NCBI GenBank assembly: GCA_964035545.1
Contig: OZ037768.1
Location: 11,178,741-11,242,740, forward strand
Source: Bugula neritina
Taxonomy: Eukaryota; Bryozoa; Gymnolaemata; Cheilostomatida; Bugulidae
Reading direction: 5' to 3'
Length of the DNA stretch: 64,000 nucleotides
This document shows, piece by piece, positions 1 through 11,454 of this stretch; position 1 is the first letter of the stretch; every line of letters begins with the position of its first letter. The position numbers were made by a program, and so were the translations under genes. A model generated the notes under the pieces. It was not told the DNA's origin and made no database searches. It saw only the letters and a list, made by a program, of their open reading frames with translations.

Positions 1-42
1 TTTTTGGGCTTTATCTGTTTTTTGGTTGAATTATATGTGAAG

Positions 43-3000
43 ACACAAACGTCAGCTCCTAGAGAACTTCCTAATGCTGAAGAGTTTATAAAAAGAGTCA
101 TGGAAGCAAGACTGGCAAAGTAAGTCATATATTCTAGACTTCTTACAAACTACATTGTGCTAAATGTTTCTGTAAGAACACAGTTGCCGGTTGGCAGCTA
201 GGCGTTTCTCGAATGTTGGGCCATGTTTGTGATTTTTAGTATAATATGCTGTAAGAGCATTATAATGTGTTTAAGTTAGTGAAGTATTGTACTCGGTGTA
301 GGGCTGAGTGTTAATATATCATATTGAATTCAATATTTTATTCACTAAAGAAAGACAATATGTATGTCTCATACTCTTTTGATTTTGTCGCTGAAGTGTT
401 GGTGAAAGAATGAATGCATTTGAAATTAGTAGCTCAGATTATTTTGTGAGTTGTTTGATTCGTAAAGGATTTGACTAAAGTTCAAATTGATCCAACGTAT
501 GCCGTTCCAAGTATACTGCTTGGCTAAAACTGAGCAACTGTGAATGTCCAAAGTACACATTATATTTTATTCCAACCCTAATGAGCTGCCCTGTGAATTC
601 ATGGCTGTTTCAACTTGCTATAACTGAGTAATTCAGAGTTCAGCATAAATGTATACATTGTTTGTGTAAAGCAGTGAAAGCAAGCAGCAATACGAAGCTC
701 AATTAAATTCCAAAAAGCTAGTAGATGCCATTGAAAGAGAAGCTAGAGAGCGTTTAGAGCCGATGATTGAGCGAGCTGAGGTATGGATTTATTTTTTATT
801 ACTTACCAGACTTTTAGAATATTCTTGAACATTTTATTATTTTAGTAACTCATGTTTTAGAGCTAGAATATAATATATCATGTTTACTTGTATCCCGTGT
901 ATCTATGCATGTTGTATGGGGCTTTATTTTCTATGTTAGAGGCTGTCCGAAGATGTAAAAAAAGCATTGAAAGCTGCACCAAAATCTAGTCGATTGTACA
1001 CAACCAATCCTCAGGTAATTCCTTTATTATTTGTTACTTCTAAAACAAAGCCTGTCGAAGCTTATATGTAAATCGACAAATATACGATCACAAAATAAAC
1101 TTGGTGGAGGAAATAAAAGAAGAAATGTCTTTGAAAGCGCTTAAAATAACTAATTCTGCTTTTCCTGTGCATTATGCAATATGTTGCAAATTGATGAATT
1201 ATTAAGCATTTTAAAATCCTTGATATATACAAATTAATCAAACAGATATATGTAAGTTTAGACTACAGGCACGGTAACATTGCATTATGTGAACACTTCA
1301 ACCTGGCGAAAATGAAGAAATCCTTGTAGAATTATTTCATATGTAGAGTGAGGAAAATATGGGCTGTTCTAACAATTATGTATGATAAATCTTTAATGAA
1401 AATAATTCAGCCCAAGCTATCAGCTGTGTTATGCTTTTGATGACAGTATGATGGAGGTCATGAAGGTGAAAATGTCAGTGCGGATGATTTGCTGCAGCAT
1501 CCTGTTGATTCCCGTCTGTGTGGTAAACCTCAACATGGCCACCTGAACCATTCTTCAGTGTTGCACTTTAAGGATGACCTATTTGAGAATCAGCCTGCTG
1601 TAGATTCAGGCTCAGCATCTCTTTCCAATGGAGATTTAGACCAGCTGGAAACTATGATGGACCGTTTGGATATGATGCATGTAAGTGATTCAGCCAATTC
1701 ACGCTCTTCACTTCACTCAACTTTGTGCAACAAGAATTAACTGAAAATCATGTAACATCAAATATTTTGCTAATTGTTTTTTTTATATTTTACTGACGTT
1801 TTATAAATAACTACTATTTTGTTATAGACGAATTTTAGTCTGTGCGAAAAGGTAAAATTGGTGCTGTTGTTTTTGATAGACTGAGCACTTGGAAATAAGA
1901 CGAAGGTGGCTCACCTCATCTAATTATAACAGTACTTCTGGTCTAATGACTTTAAATGAACCGGCATTTGGTAAGTTCTTTTGGGGACATACAGGTGTGG
2001 TTGTGTTGTGGTATCGCCAACAGCATAATTTCTATTTCTGCTAAACCACATATTTTTAAGCCCAATTTTCAAACTGCTTGAATAGATGAAACTTGGTGCT
2101 TGTTTACATTCAAACTTATTTTTTAGATGATAATTGTTGATGCCATGACAAGTGTTTCAATTCTCACTCTGCTTATTAATAGAAAGTCTATAATTTAATG
2201 GAAAACTTTAGTTAACATTGAGAATACATATTCTCATAAGATTGTTTAGTGTAAACTGTGATTGTTTTGTGTATGCACTCTATATGTGTTGTAGATTGTA
2301 GAATGTAGAATGTAGATTATAATTTATATTTGTAACTTGTAAAGTATCAATGTGTTGGCATGGTGGATTGTATGTGATAAAATATACATGTATTATAAAG
2401 TACTGGTGGTGATATACACATTGCTTATAATGTATCTTCTCCTTTTCTATATATAAATTCTAATAACTTGAAAATATTTTCCAGGTTTAAGGTTTTAATA
2501 GCACTGCATTCTATTTGATGGCATTTTTTAAATGTCAGGTAGCTAGCTGTATAGTACAGAAATGCAGACATGTGGTCACAATATATTATATTAATGAGTG
2601 GACCAGCGATTGTCAGATCACTTATGAAGTTAAAATTTCAAATTTTACCAATTATGTGAGTTTTTATGTGGACTTGGCTAGCAAAAAAAAGAGTTTTCAA
2701 TTTCCAAGCATGATACCAAACTTGTAGAATTTGCATGTTTACATTTACTATGTTTATGCTTCTAACTTATGTGTTGTCTGTTCACCCTGAAACTAATTGT
2801 GATTTGATATTATAATGTATTATATTGTAGGAGCTGCAGTAAATGAGAGCAACATGGTAAACCCACAGCCGCCCGATTTACTGTTGTTAAAAAAGTCGAA
2901 CCCATGTAATGTTGCAGGACATCATTCAACAAATAAAGGCACTTATGCTGGTCAGCAGAGGCATCTTTTCTCAGAAAGCATATCAAATTCCACTGCAAAG

Positions 3001-4304
3001 TTTGTAAGTTCTACATGCACTGATTTTTTCATAGTGCATATTATTATATTCTATGCACGTTTGGACAAATTCTGATGGTGCCAAACTGTCCAACGTAATG
3101 CAAAAAACCTTTTCTTGAATCCCTTCTTCAATACAGTGCTCCCTCAATATTTCATAGCTCTATATCTCATAAAATTCCATAGGTCATGAGAAGGGCTTGG
3201 ACCCCTTTTTGTGGCTTATGTATATGTATAGAGACAAAATATTCGAATTTAACAAATCCGTGAGTTAAATATGATATTCTACTCTGTCACGAATTGAGGT
3301 TTTGGGACCCGCAGCTTAGTGAAATATGGAGGGAGCACTGTATAATATCCAACCCTAATTTTTCACAAACTTTGTTCACTCACTTTTTATGCAGTTGTAG
3401 ATATTGTGGACAGCTTTGGTCTCCTGTCTCGTAGGAGCTTTACTTAATCTTGGAAGAATTTGTTCTAACCTATACAACTGAACATTATTATTTCACATTC
3501 TATAATGCACAAACAGGGTGCATTTATTGTTGAGCTTATTTATGCTAGATGTAGTTGGTTCATCTCAAGCTTTCTAGTAATTTTATATTTGACTTTAGGA
3601 GACTCCTAATACTAGCCTCTGGTAATATTGTTGTATTGTAATGCATACCCATGTTTACTGCTCAGGTTCCTACCCCAAAAGAACTTCCAGCTAGTAAAAT
3701 CAAATCAATAGAGGAAGGGAAACAGAAATACGAGAAGTACCTTCGCAATATAGGTCACACCACGTCGGCAGGATTCGATCCATGGAAATTTGCAGATCAG
3801 TGAGTAGTTCATTCAGCTGTATACAAGTACTTTACAATCAATATGAATATGGTTACAACCTACCTGAATACTGTAATTTGTCTATTTACTGTATTTTTAT
3901 TTTGCTTGTGCCGGCGGTGACAACTAATGGTAAATCATTTGTTTATTACTATATTAAAATTTTAATTACTCATTCATACTTATACTTAAGTGGCATATTT
4001 TCATAATAACCTTAATGTGCTGCTACAGGCGCATATAAAAATTAGGCAAACATACAAGTTAATGTCTCGAACCAGCAAAGGGTACTAACTCAAATGGTTG
4101 TATCATTTTTAAGTAATTTCTGCTAAATACTTGAGAGGTCATATGGTGAAACTAATTTGTTGTAGAACAGCGGATGAGATGGTGAACAGATGTCTAAATG
4201 ATGTACTCAATGAATACATAGAAGCTGGTGATAGTCTTATTCAAGGACTTTATGCCGATGAGTTTGTAGCTACTCAAACTTCTCCACCAACTTTTCCTGG
4301 CTAG
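43..4304 (+). CDS. C-terminal exons of a coiled-coil protein, possibly moonraker (KIAA0753)-like
   Basis: Eight coding exons can be chained with matching GT-AG sites and phases: 43-119, 681-780, 940-1014, 1447-1680, 1880-1970, 2831-3003, 3666-3799 and 4166-4304 (stop TAG). They total 341 codons including the stop. The 5' part lies outside the window, and the first acceptor (AG at 41-42) is the least certain. The protein opens with charged helical sequence (KKLVDAIEREARERLEPMIE) of coiled-coil character. A Ser/Asn-rich linker follows, then a helix with LETMMDRLDMMH and RRRW. A C-terminal block contains KYEKYL, GFDPWKF and a final amphipathic helix ending LYADEF. From memory, this arrangement (short helical pair, FDPW-type motif, terminal acidic helix) resembles the C-terminus of moonraker/KIAA0753, a centriolar satellite protein that works with OFD1 and FOR20. 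That assignment is inference. The exon chain itself is well supported. An AATAAA at 4368-4373 fits the polyadenylation signal. Confidence 0.7.
3134..3340. mobile_element. 207-bp pogo/Tigger-like MITE in an intron
   Basis: The element begins CAGTGCTCCCTCAATATTTC and ends with the near-exact inverse (GAAATATGGAGGGAGCACTG). It is flanked on both sides by TA (3132-3133 and 3341-3342), the target duplication of Tc1/mariner-superfamily elements. Termini starting CAGT(G)NTCCCTC are typical of pogo/Tigger non-autonomous elements. There is no coding capacity. It lies in the intron between exons 2831-3003 and 3666-3799 of the upstream gene, so it was probably a neutral insertion. Confidence 0.75.
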
Positions 4305-4367
4305 TAATTGAATATGACTAGTTTTACTATAGATTAGGTTAAAATTTGTTTTGTAGTTTTCTGTGAT

Positions 4368-4373
4368 AATAAA
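4368..4373 (+). promoter_or_regulatory. Polyadenylation signal AATAAA
   Basis: A canonical AATAAA lies 64 bp after the TAG stop of the plus-strand coiled-coil gene, at a normal distance for a short 3' UTR. It is not shown experimentally. Confidence 0.5.
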
Positions 4374-5769
4374 CAGTGAATATTCAGAAAGATATTTTTG
4401 GCAAATGATTTTCGGAAATATAGTATATTTCTGTTTGAAAATATAATGAGTATGATGCAAGTACAGCTATTCTTTTCAATACATATATATTTTCAGCACC
4501 TAATTTAATGGTAAATAATTAAATTAAAAGCTATATATTTGTAGCTGAAAATTTTTTCTTAAACCATTAAAACATGTTGAAACTAACTATTTTAATATAT
4601 TTTATGAGTTGAACAAAATATTTCAACCTCAAAAATGAAGCTTCCAATCTACTTCTTTATCACAAATTTAAAGGAAGATATAAATAAATTGACAGGTAGA
4701 TAAAAGGACTACAAGTTTGACACTAGGCGGGTAGTTTTATCTTTTGCAAAAAAATTCCGTTCTCAGTAGTTAATAAATCGCATTCTCATTAAGGAGCAAC
4801 TTTTCATGCAAATGGTGTAACACTGGGTAACATCTTAAAAAAATAGAAATTTTAAGCTATAAAAATGGTATGAAATTAAGATCAGGATTACAGATATTCG
4901 AAATAAAAATTCCTAGATGCGTACAAACCATAGAATATGCCTACACTATGTGATATTGCTAAGTAGTAGTCTGGACTATGAATCAAGCAGGGGAATGTAT
5001 TCAGTTTTAGCCTTCTTCCTTTTTCTTCGATGCTTTGACGATTTATTTATCTTAACCCTCAGTTTCCTGATACTAGATAATACTTCTGTAAAACGTTGAT
5101 AAACATAGTGTTGGTCAGGCCTTAAATTATACTGGTAGTGGTTGAACCGTAGTTAAAATTCCTAAGCATCTTTAAGCCATATGATTTCTCTATAGGCCAA
5201 GGTAATACAGGGCAGAAAGTAAAGTAACAGCTATTTTAATTTCTCAGATTTTTACAACTTCAGCATAATATATTTAAGCTAAATTAGTGCTTGAAATTAG
5301 CAAATATTAAGCTCCATGGGCTGTTGTGTCTAATGAGCTAAATTTAACAATAACAAATGCAAAGTAATTGGAAAGACAATGAATACAGAGTTAACTAATT
5401 TTTGTTTATATTCAAGTAGTGACATCAGGTAGAACGATTTGAGGGCATAGCTGAAGAGCACGTTAAGTTGGAGTTGTCTCTATTTGTGAGAAAACAATTT
5501 TAAATAGAATGCAGTCATTCGAACAATGAAAATGTATAGCGAATGAGAATGAATTAAAACTAGGTAGTGTTTTAGATGTTCAAAGACTAAACAGAATTAC
5601 TGAGCATGTTATGTTTAACAATTCCAGCTATTACGTTATATTAAACATTAAACATGTAACATGGTTTCAAATCATTAATTAAAGTGATGAATGGATGTAG
5701 TGTTACTAAAGTGACGAAAATGTAACTACAACTCTAAAGGTTAATGTGTGATTTCGAACTATTTCCACA
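4374..5769. other. AT-rich convergent intergenic spacer
   Basis: This lies between the stop codons of two convergent genes. I see no exon chain, RNA gene or repeat that I can support. Short open frames here have no recognisable motifs or splice partners. The two 3' UTRs presumably occupy its edges. Confidence 0.4.
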
Positions 5770-7960
5770 TTACAAATTCCCACAGGCTATAAGATGTTGA
5801 GCAGCTGCTTCATCTAAATTAACAATGATACCCTCACCTGACACTGTAGATTTAAACAAAGGGTTTTCGTCATCTATGTGCTCTGGTAGATGAGAATGTT
5901 TCTTCCACATTTGAGTACAGAGTACAGAGCCTACTAATAGCACCAATATGAATGTCAGAGCAGTGCTTGCCTGTCTCACATCTCTAGCCAACTTTCTTCA
6001 AATAGATATTTGCACCAATGTGTTTATACGAACAACTAATTTATTACAATCATTAATGAATAATTACCAATTTAATGAAGAATCCAACAAGTCATAACAT
6101 GCTTCTTGAAAAAGATGTACATAGAATAAAACTTCCCCAGGTTAGAGGTAAAACAACATTAAACAAGGTACATGGTGAGAATTTGTGTTTAAAAATAATT
6201 GGCGATCACCGACTGTGTCTCCATCGTAAATTGGAATGAATGCTGGTCATTTTACTTAATTTAGCACACACTATATATCGCTAGTTTTTGGCTATTTTCC
6301 ACAGTTTAGCTGCTAATGTATATAATTTTTTTTGCAATAAACTGATAAAATATTAACAAATACAGCTGAATAAGCAAGGCTTCTTCTAACTTTGCTTGAT
6401 TTCGTAATTTTATCCTAATCCTTTTAGTAAATTTGGATGTGTGGCGTGATGAAAAAAGCATCACACCTGCACACCTAAATTTACTAGAAAAATTAGTATA
6501 AAACATAGAAAATCAAGCAAAGTTGGAAGAAACCTTGCTTATTCAGCTGTATTTGTTAATATTTTATCAGTTTAATGTAAAAAACTTTATATATTAACAG
6601 CTAAACTGTGAAAAATAGCCAAAAACTAGAGATATATAGTGTGTACTAAATTACGTAAAATGATGTGCTATGAACTTATGGCCGTGGTTTCATTTGATGC
6701 CACTGTTTCCAAGCATCAAATGAAAAATATATTCACGAAGCTTGCAGTATATAAAGAATATATTATTTGAAATATAGAGTGTGGATAAATAGCCATAATG
6801 AAATGATAAAACTATAATCTCATCAATATACTTACATCTCTTTCTCAAGTTTGAGCAACTGTTTCTGTTTCAGGTCTTCTTCTGTCAGAGTTTTATTTGG
6901 ACATACACAACACTGATTTATAGTCTGTGATACAGAGTAATTTACAGCAACCGAGTTATTAGCAGTTCCGTTTCTCACTTCTAATGAATTGGCTACATTA
7001 ACTTGTACACTACAGAGCTGCAAAACATCAAGTAAATGCACACTATGTTATAAGCATCTAGCACACGAAATCATAATCCGTTCTCCAAAACTACAAATTT
7101 CTGTCAACACCTGAGCCCATATGCTTTACTAAAACAAAGATATAAACACAGTTGCCATGTGTTTCGTTGCCAGTATTGGGATAAGTTATAGTTTTTGCTG
7201 GCCAACTCAGTTACTTTAGAGAAAAAGTAAAAATGGTGAAATATCTTGCGATTGCGTTTATACTCACATATAGAAATTAGTGTGTGTGGCTAACTTCAAG
7301 GAAATCTCCGTATAGAAATACAACCATAATTTTAATCCAGTAACAGGGTTGGAGTAATTGCAATTTGTAATTGATTGTAATTAATTACATTTTTTAATTA
7401 ATACAACTTTTTCAAGTAATTGAATGTAATTTGTAACTGATGTATAAACATGTAATTGATCTTTACAATTACGTTATAATTACATATCAACTACTTCAAA
7501 ATTTTAAATGTTAAAATATTTTTATACTTTCTTTACCATGCTTACTGTTTAACAAAAAAATTCGTATTCATTCAATATAGTATTGTATCACCCTATCAAT
7601 CACTGTTGAGAACAAATTGAGCAAGTTATGAAAATATATTGCTATTCTCTCTGGTTTGGTGTCAAATTGTAATTGCAATTAACTACATTAATTGCTAACT
7701 ATAATTATAATTATAATTATAATTGGCAAATTTTCATGCAATTTTGTAATTAATTACATTCCTATGCGACAAATGCTCTTTAAAATCCAAAATTAATGCA
7801 AAGATGATAAGTAGTAGAATCAATAAAAACTAAAACACATTATTAACTGACTTTTGTAAGTGTTTATACTCACCAATATAAAGAATACTATGGGAAGTGG
7901 AACGCTGATTACAGTATGCCAACAGTGTCTTTCGAAAAGTCCAATGCAAAATATTTTCAT
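5770..7960 (-). CDS. Small type-I-like membrane glycoprotein of unknown family (three exons)
   Basis: Three coding exons on the minus strand join in phase. They are 7960-7874 (ATG at 7960, donor gtgagt), 7017-6836 (acceptor tttgcag, donor gtaagt) and 5995-5770 (stop TAA). The product is 164 residues. Residues 1-34 have a basic/polar start and then a hydrophobic stretch (VPLPIVFFIL), read as a signal peptide or signal anchor. Residues 30-85 form a short ectodomain with four N-X-S/T sequons (NGT, NNS, NYS, NKT) and a CCVC cluster. A charged, Lys/Glu-rich juxtamembrane helix follows. A second hydrophobic segment (ALTFILVLLVGSVLC) at about residues 101-115 is the likely membrane span. The tail of roughly 45 residues is acidic (IDDENPLF). 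I do not recognise the family. Exon structure is strong evidence that it is real. The start is chosen as the first ATG, after an in-frame upstream stop (TGA). Confidence 0.65.
6247..6663. repeat. 417-bp near-perfect palindrome (foldback/MITE-like) in an intron
   Basis: The left arm from 6247 (TCATTTTAC...) is matched by the inverse arm ending at 6663 (...GTAAAATGA). Both arms carry TTTGGCTATTTT, CAGTTTAGCTG, TGATAAAATATTAACAAATA, CAGCTGAATAAGCAAGG and GCTTGATTT in mirror order. The centre is the short A6 loop near 6455, inside a GC-richer hairpin (GTAAATTTGGATGTGTGGCGTGATG and its inverse). Arms are almost equal in length with scattered mismatches, so this is an old foldback insertion. No certain target duplication was seen. 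It sits in the second intron of the membrane-protein gene and would form a long hairpin in the pre-mRNA. Confidence 0.8.
7344..7770. repeat. AT-rich TAATTA-type repeat, possibly a truncated hAT-derived element
   Basis: This interval is dominated by permutations of GTAATTAATTACA, GTAATTGCAATT and a run of TATAATTATAATT. The left edge, CAGGGTTGGAGTAATT, resembles a hAT-family terminus followed by subterminal TAATT repeats. The matching inverse terminus is not present at the right edge, so the element would be truncated or the resemblance fortuitous. It lies in the first intron of the membrane-protein gene. Confidence 0.35.
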
Positions 7961-8449
7961 TTTAATACGGCCATCACTAAAGACATCACATCAATCGTAA
8001 TTGTGGTCTTTAAGTTTTAAGAACTTGTGCTATAAAAATAAATGAATCAACTTAGCATCTATCGACTGTAATATTGCTTACAAAGCATTTGTGACTTCCT
8101 AAGTTAATATGGCTGAGCTGCAAGCCAAGTTTCAGCCATAAATACAACAGAAAGGTAAAAAGTGTTAACGTTTTTCATAAAAAAATCATCTAATCAAGAA
8201 TCTGTAAAAGAGTGACATAGACATGTTGTATCTTTCACCAAGTTTGCTGAAGAATTTTATTGCTTCAACTCATTTAATAATGGAATAATACATACCAACA
8301 ACCTTTTATAGACATACAGAGTAGGCATTAAAACCTAACTAATAATTATTGATCTTAATAATTTCAATCTTTATGCCAGCTTTGTACAGTACAATGATGT
8401 CTTTTCCACTACATATTAGTTTAGATTTGTTTTTTCCGGTCATTCTGTT
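7961..8449. other. Presumed 5' flank of the minus-strand membrane-protein gene
   Basis: AT-rich sequence upstream of the ATG at 7960. I see no convincing TATA box, initiator or upstream exon. Any 5' UTR and promoter should lie here. Confidence 0.3.
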
Positions 8450-8453
8450 TTAA

Positions 8454-9221
8454 AGGATTGCTCTATCTTAGTTTATTACAATCACATTATAATTATGAAC
8501 TATAATCTAATGTGTATGCAAACAATTGTGACTTTGCAAAGGGATAGATGCCTAGAAAAAGGCTTTTCAAAATTCCAATTTTGAGGGAGGTAAAATTTTC
8601 AGCCATGAAAAAGAATAGCCTAATACGTGACGTGTGAACGCCAGTAACTATGCTGCACGTGCTAACTATAACGCTAGTATTCAAGGTTGCTGAGCGCAAC
8701 ATCAACCAATAACGCTCAAGCAGTTACAGTGCGCTATATAGGTCAGCTTTGGTGCGCCCGTAATATTGCACAATCTGACCTAGTTTAGATCGATCGCAAG
8801 CATTCATCCTAAAGAATGCATGTTTTTGCAATGCTTTTTTCTATGCTTACAAGCAAAATATGGCCTAATGTTATCACATACATGTTATTTAACATGTCAA
8901 AAAACTATAGATTGAGATAATTCACATTTGCACTTCTATAAATATACAAATTACGAGCTGAAAGATCACATCTCACAGTCATATTTCTATAGTTATTCAT
9001 TTGTATAGTCACGTGACCAGCAGGAATGCTGGCGCTGTTACGTCACAGTTCCCAGCTCATTTCAAAATCGGCGTTTTGGCTGTTACCAATCTACACCCTC
9101 AACTTCAACTAACTTTTTCTACCTTTGGTCAAATGCTTTTTGTCAATGCATGCTTAGAAAAACACAATATTATGTGTGTTTGACCTAAATGGCCATTTAT
9201 TAGACAAGATAGAGCAATCCT
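8454..9221. mobile_element. 768-bp non-autonomous element with 16-bp TIRs and TTAA flanks
   Basis: The element starts AGGATTGCTCTATCTT (8454-8469) and ends with its exact inverse AAGATAGAGCAATCCT (9206-9221). It is flanked by TTAA on both sides (8450-8453 and 9222-9225). TTAA duplication is the mark of piggyBac-type insertion, but the termini lack the usual CCC start, so the family is uncertain. Internal sequence includes subterminal partly inverted segments (for example CACGTG/CGCCAGTAAC-type blocks near 8630-8660 and 9010-9045) and no transposase. The short open frames inside look accidental. Confidence 0.7.
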
Positions 9222-9225
9222 TTAA

Positions 9226-10360
9226 CAAGCAAATTATTATGAATACTAAACTAGTTTTCAAATTAGCAAAGCTGTAATTTTCTAATGCCATCAAAATCAC
9301 CTAATGGAATATTCAAAACTATATTAATCCAACTGTAAAATAGCTTTCAATGCTAATTTCAAATGAACTAAGAATTTAGATTAGTATTTCAGACATTACT
9401 ACTGCCCTGCAATTTGAAAAACGAGTGGTAGAACTAATTAGGCCTTAGTAATTCCAACTAGCAAAGTCTGTTAATATTTCATAAAGTTTGTTGCCATTAA
9501 GCAGGTTAGCTGTTTAAAGATAAAACTCAAAAAGTAGATGAGATTTAGCAAGGAATAGAGAGAAGAAGAAGAAAAGATAAAACCTATCTATGGTTGATGA
9601 AGACAGAGAGGGATAATCTAAAGAGACAAGGCTAACTAGAAGCAACAAAACATTATGTTCAAAATCTACTGTTACTAAATTTACTAGTCACGCCCCTATT
9701 TTTTTAAAGTAAGAGCAGAGATCATCGTTCAGACAATATTGAAATATCCAATCCCAGTCAAGAGTATTAGAAACAATACAATAAAATCCATTTACTACAA
9801 TAATGCAGTAGAGCCTGCAAAAGTGAAACTAAAAATCACCAAGTTTAAAAGATATAAAAATGAGATCAAAAGTCTTTTTATAGATCTAATATATTGCTTG
9901 ATAAGATAGCTGAGGTAATTGACTGAATACTATCTGGGAAAATTAAAACAAGCCTGAATTATATTATCCTCAACAGCTTTAGGTGATGATAGTGTAGAGA
10001 AAATTAAGAAAAAGATTAAATAATCGTGAGCTGATTCATAAATGTGATCCAGGTATTTTATCAGCAGCAAAAGAGTTTTTTTTAATCATTGCAAAGCTGA
10101 ACAAAATTGCAATTTTAAAAAAAACTATAAAAACTGGAGAAAACCTATTCCTACGCTGGACACAAACTTATCTAAACATCAAAAGAGGTGCAAACTTAAA
10201 ACAGAATAGTTGGCCACAACAAGAATGATGAAAATAATTACAATGGTGATAATGATTATTTTTATATTTATGCTGGTGGTGATATCAGGAGATGACACAA
10301 AATAAATTTTAATGATAAAACTTACAATACCTATATATTATTATTGGTATTATAATTAAA
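9226..10360. other. AT-rich intergenic DNA, possibly decayed repeat
   Basis: No gene is supported. Scattered coding-like fragments on the plus strand around 10030-10200 cannot be assigned to a family and are interrupted by stops. The interval ends in AT-rich, ATTATT/ATAAT-type simple sequence, which may be the degenerate tail of the minus-strand retroelement remnant that follows. Confidence 0.3.
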
Positions 10361-10369
10361 TTATTGATG

Positions 10370-10725
10370 GCATCACAGCTATTTGCTGGTGTAATCTTCA
10401 ACCATTTGCCTAGTTCCACTAGGCTGGAATGAAAAGGAATTTTTCAAGATATGTGCTGATCCTAGTAAGGCTGTGTATTTGTTTTTAGCTTCTCCAAATA
10501 GTATGTTCTAATCTACAGTCTTGTATGTAGCTCCAAGGACTCCACATTTCTAAAGGCAAGTGAGTTAAAGTACCAAATCCTGATATTTTATTATCTTCGC
10601 TGATCCTTTTTCTTTCACTCAGTAGTCATCAGGGACAGTGAGATTGATTATAATTATTTCTGCATTACACTTGTGGACTACTACAATGACAGGCCTCCTA
10701 GCTCCGACAGTTATAAAATGCTTTT
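10370..10725 (-). pseudogene. Degenerate C-terminus of a non-LTR retrotransposon polyprotein
   Basis: Read on the minus strand, about 10725-10560 gives fragments such as RRPVIVVVHK, IIIINLTVPDDY and KIIKYQDL. About 10470-10370 gives ELGKWLKI. These match, in order, a widespread animal retroelement tail: an arm like R-P-D-I-V-V-V-D, an I-D-(V/I)-A-V-P-G-D block, a K-E-K-I-E-K-Y-Q-D-L helix, and a later L-(E/G)-K-W-L helix. Stops and frame changes interrupt it. The upstream reverse transcriptase is not recognisable. The family assignment comes from memory of the motif order, without a search. Confidence 0.5.
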
Positions 10726-11440
10726 AGCCTATGCGTTTTTTAAAACGAGGTTAAGTACTATAAATATTGACAACTTCTATACTAAGTTATCTGCCAGAAA
10801 TGTTTCTTCTTAGCAAAATGTTCCAGAGCATTCAAACAACGATTTCAAAGTATATCCCCTCAAAAGAAAAACTTCAGCAGTTTGAAAACAAATCGCTATC
10901 AATCACTATCAATTCTCACTTCCTTGTTGGAACTGCAGAATATTAAATAAAAATAGTAAATAAATTCAAATTGTAACAAAATCGCTACTCTATTTTATGC
11001 TTGTTTTGTAATTTTATGAAAGAAGCGTTTTGAAACTTTTACTGTTGCTAAAATGCTTTGAATCTTGGTTGTATTCAAAGAACTGAAAAGGAGCGGAGCC
11101 AAAGAAAGGCATAATTACGGAGTTCACAGCCTGCTGGTTTGAGCTTTTTGTAGTCCAGAGATTGTTTTGGGTTATAGGGATCTTCCCCCCCCCCATCTGA
11201 GAATTTTTGATCTCTGCGGTTGTTTCTGGCTGTGAGTAGTTGGGAGTGTTGGGGGAGTGGGCTCATTTGGTAGGCTATATCATTGTAATCATATTAACCA
11301 ACGTAACAGTTAACTAAGTGATTGACTAACTCTGTCTGTCTTTATCTAGTAATACTATTTATTTATTTACTTCCTACTCCTTAAAATTAATATTTACTGA
11401 AAATTCTCTGTAAAAAAACCTAACGCTGTCTTTGGCCATT
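10726..11440. other. Intergenic DNA with a C10 tract
   Basis: No gene is supported. A run of ten C residues lies near 11185-11195. It may include the 5' untranslated region of the LINE that follows. Short minus-strand open frames at 11014-11266 overlap each other and look accidental. Confidence 0.3.
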
Positions 11441-11454
11441 TTCGAAAATATAAA

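Noticed and set aside
2515-2727. 70-codon open frame in an intron of the coiled-coil gene
   Set aside because: AT-rich, no motif, lies wholly between exons 1880-1970 and 2831-3003 with no matching splice sites.
3782-4006. 74-codon open frame overlapping exon end 3799
   Set aside because: It reads through the intron in a different frame from the exon; composition is intronic.
4194-5099. Open frames on both strands in the last exon and following intergenic DNA
   Set aside because: The 4194-4460 frame is antisense to the last exon and its 3' UTR. The 4917-5099 frame is low-complexity, and neither has conserved motifs.
6306-6506. 66-codon minus-strand frame
   Set aside because: It lies inside the palindrome and is explained by the repeat.
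8493-9183. Two short open frames within the TTAA-flanked element as a transposase
   Set aside because: At 60-70 codons, on opposite strands and without a catalytic DDE/DDD signature, they look accidental.
11014-11266. Two overlapping minus-strand frames near the C10 tract
   Set aside because: They overlap in different frames in low-complexity sequence and no splice partner was found.
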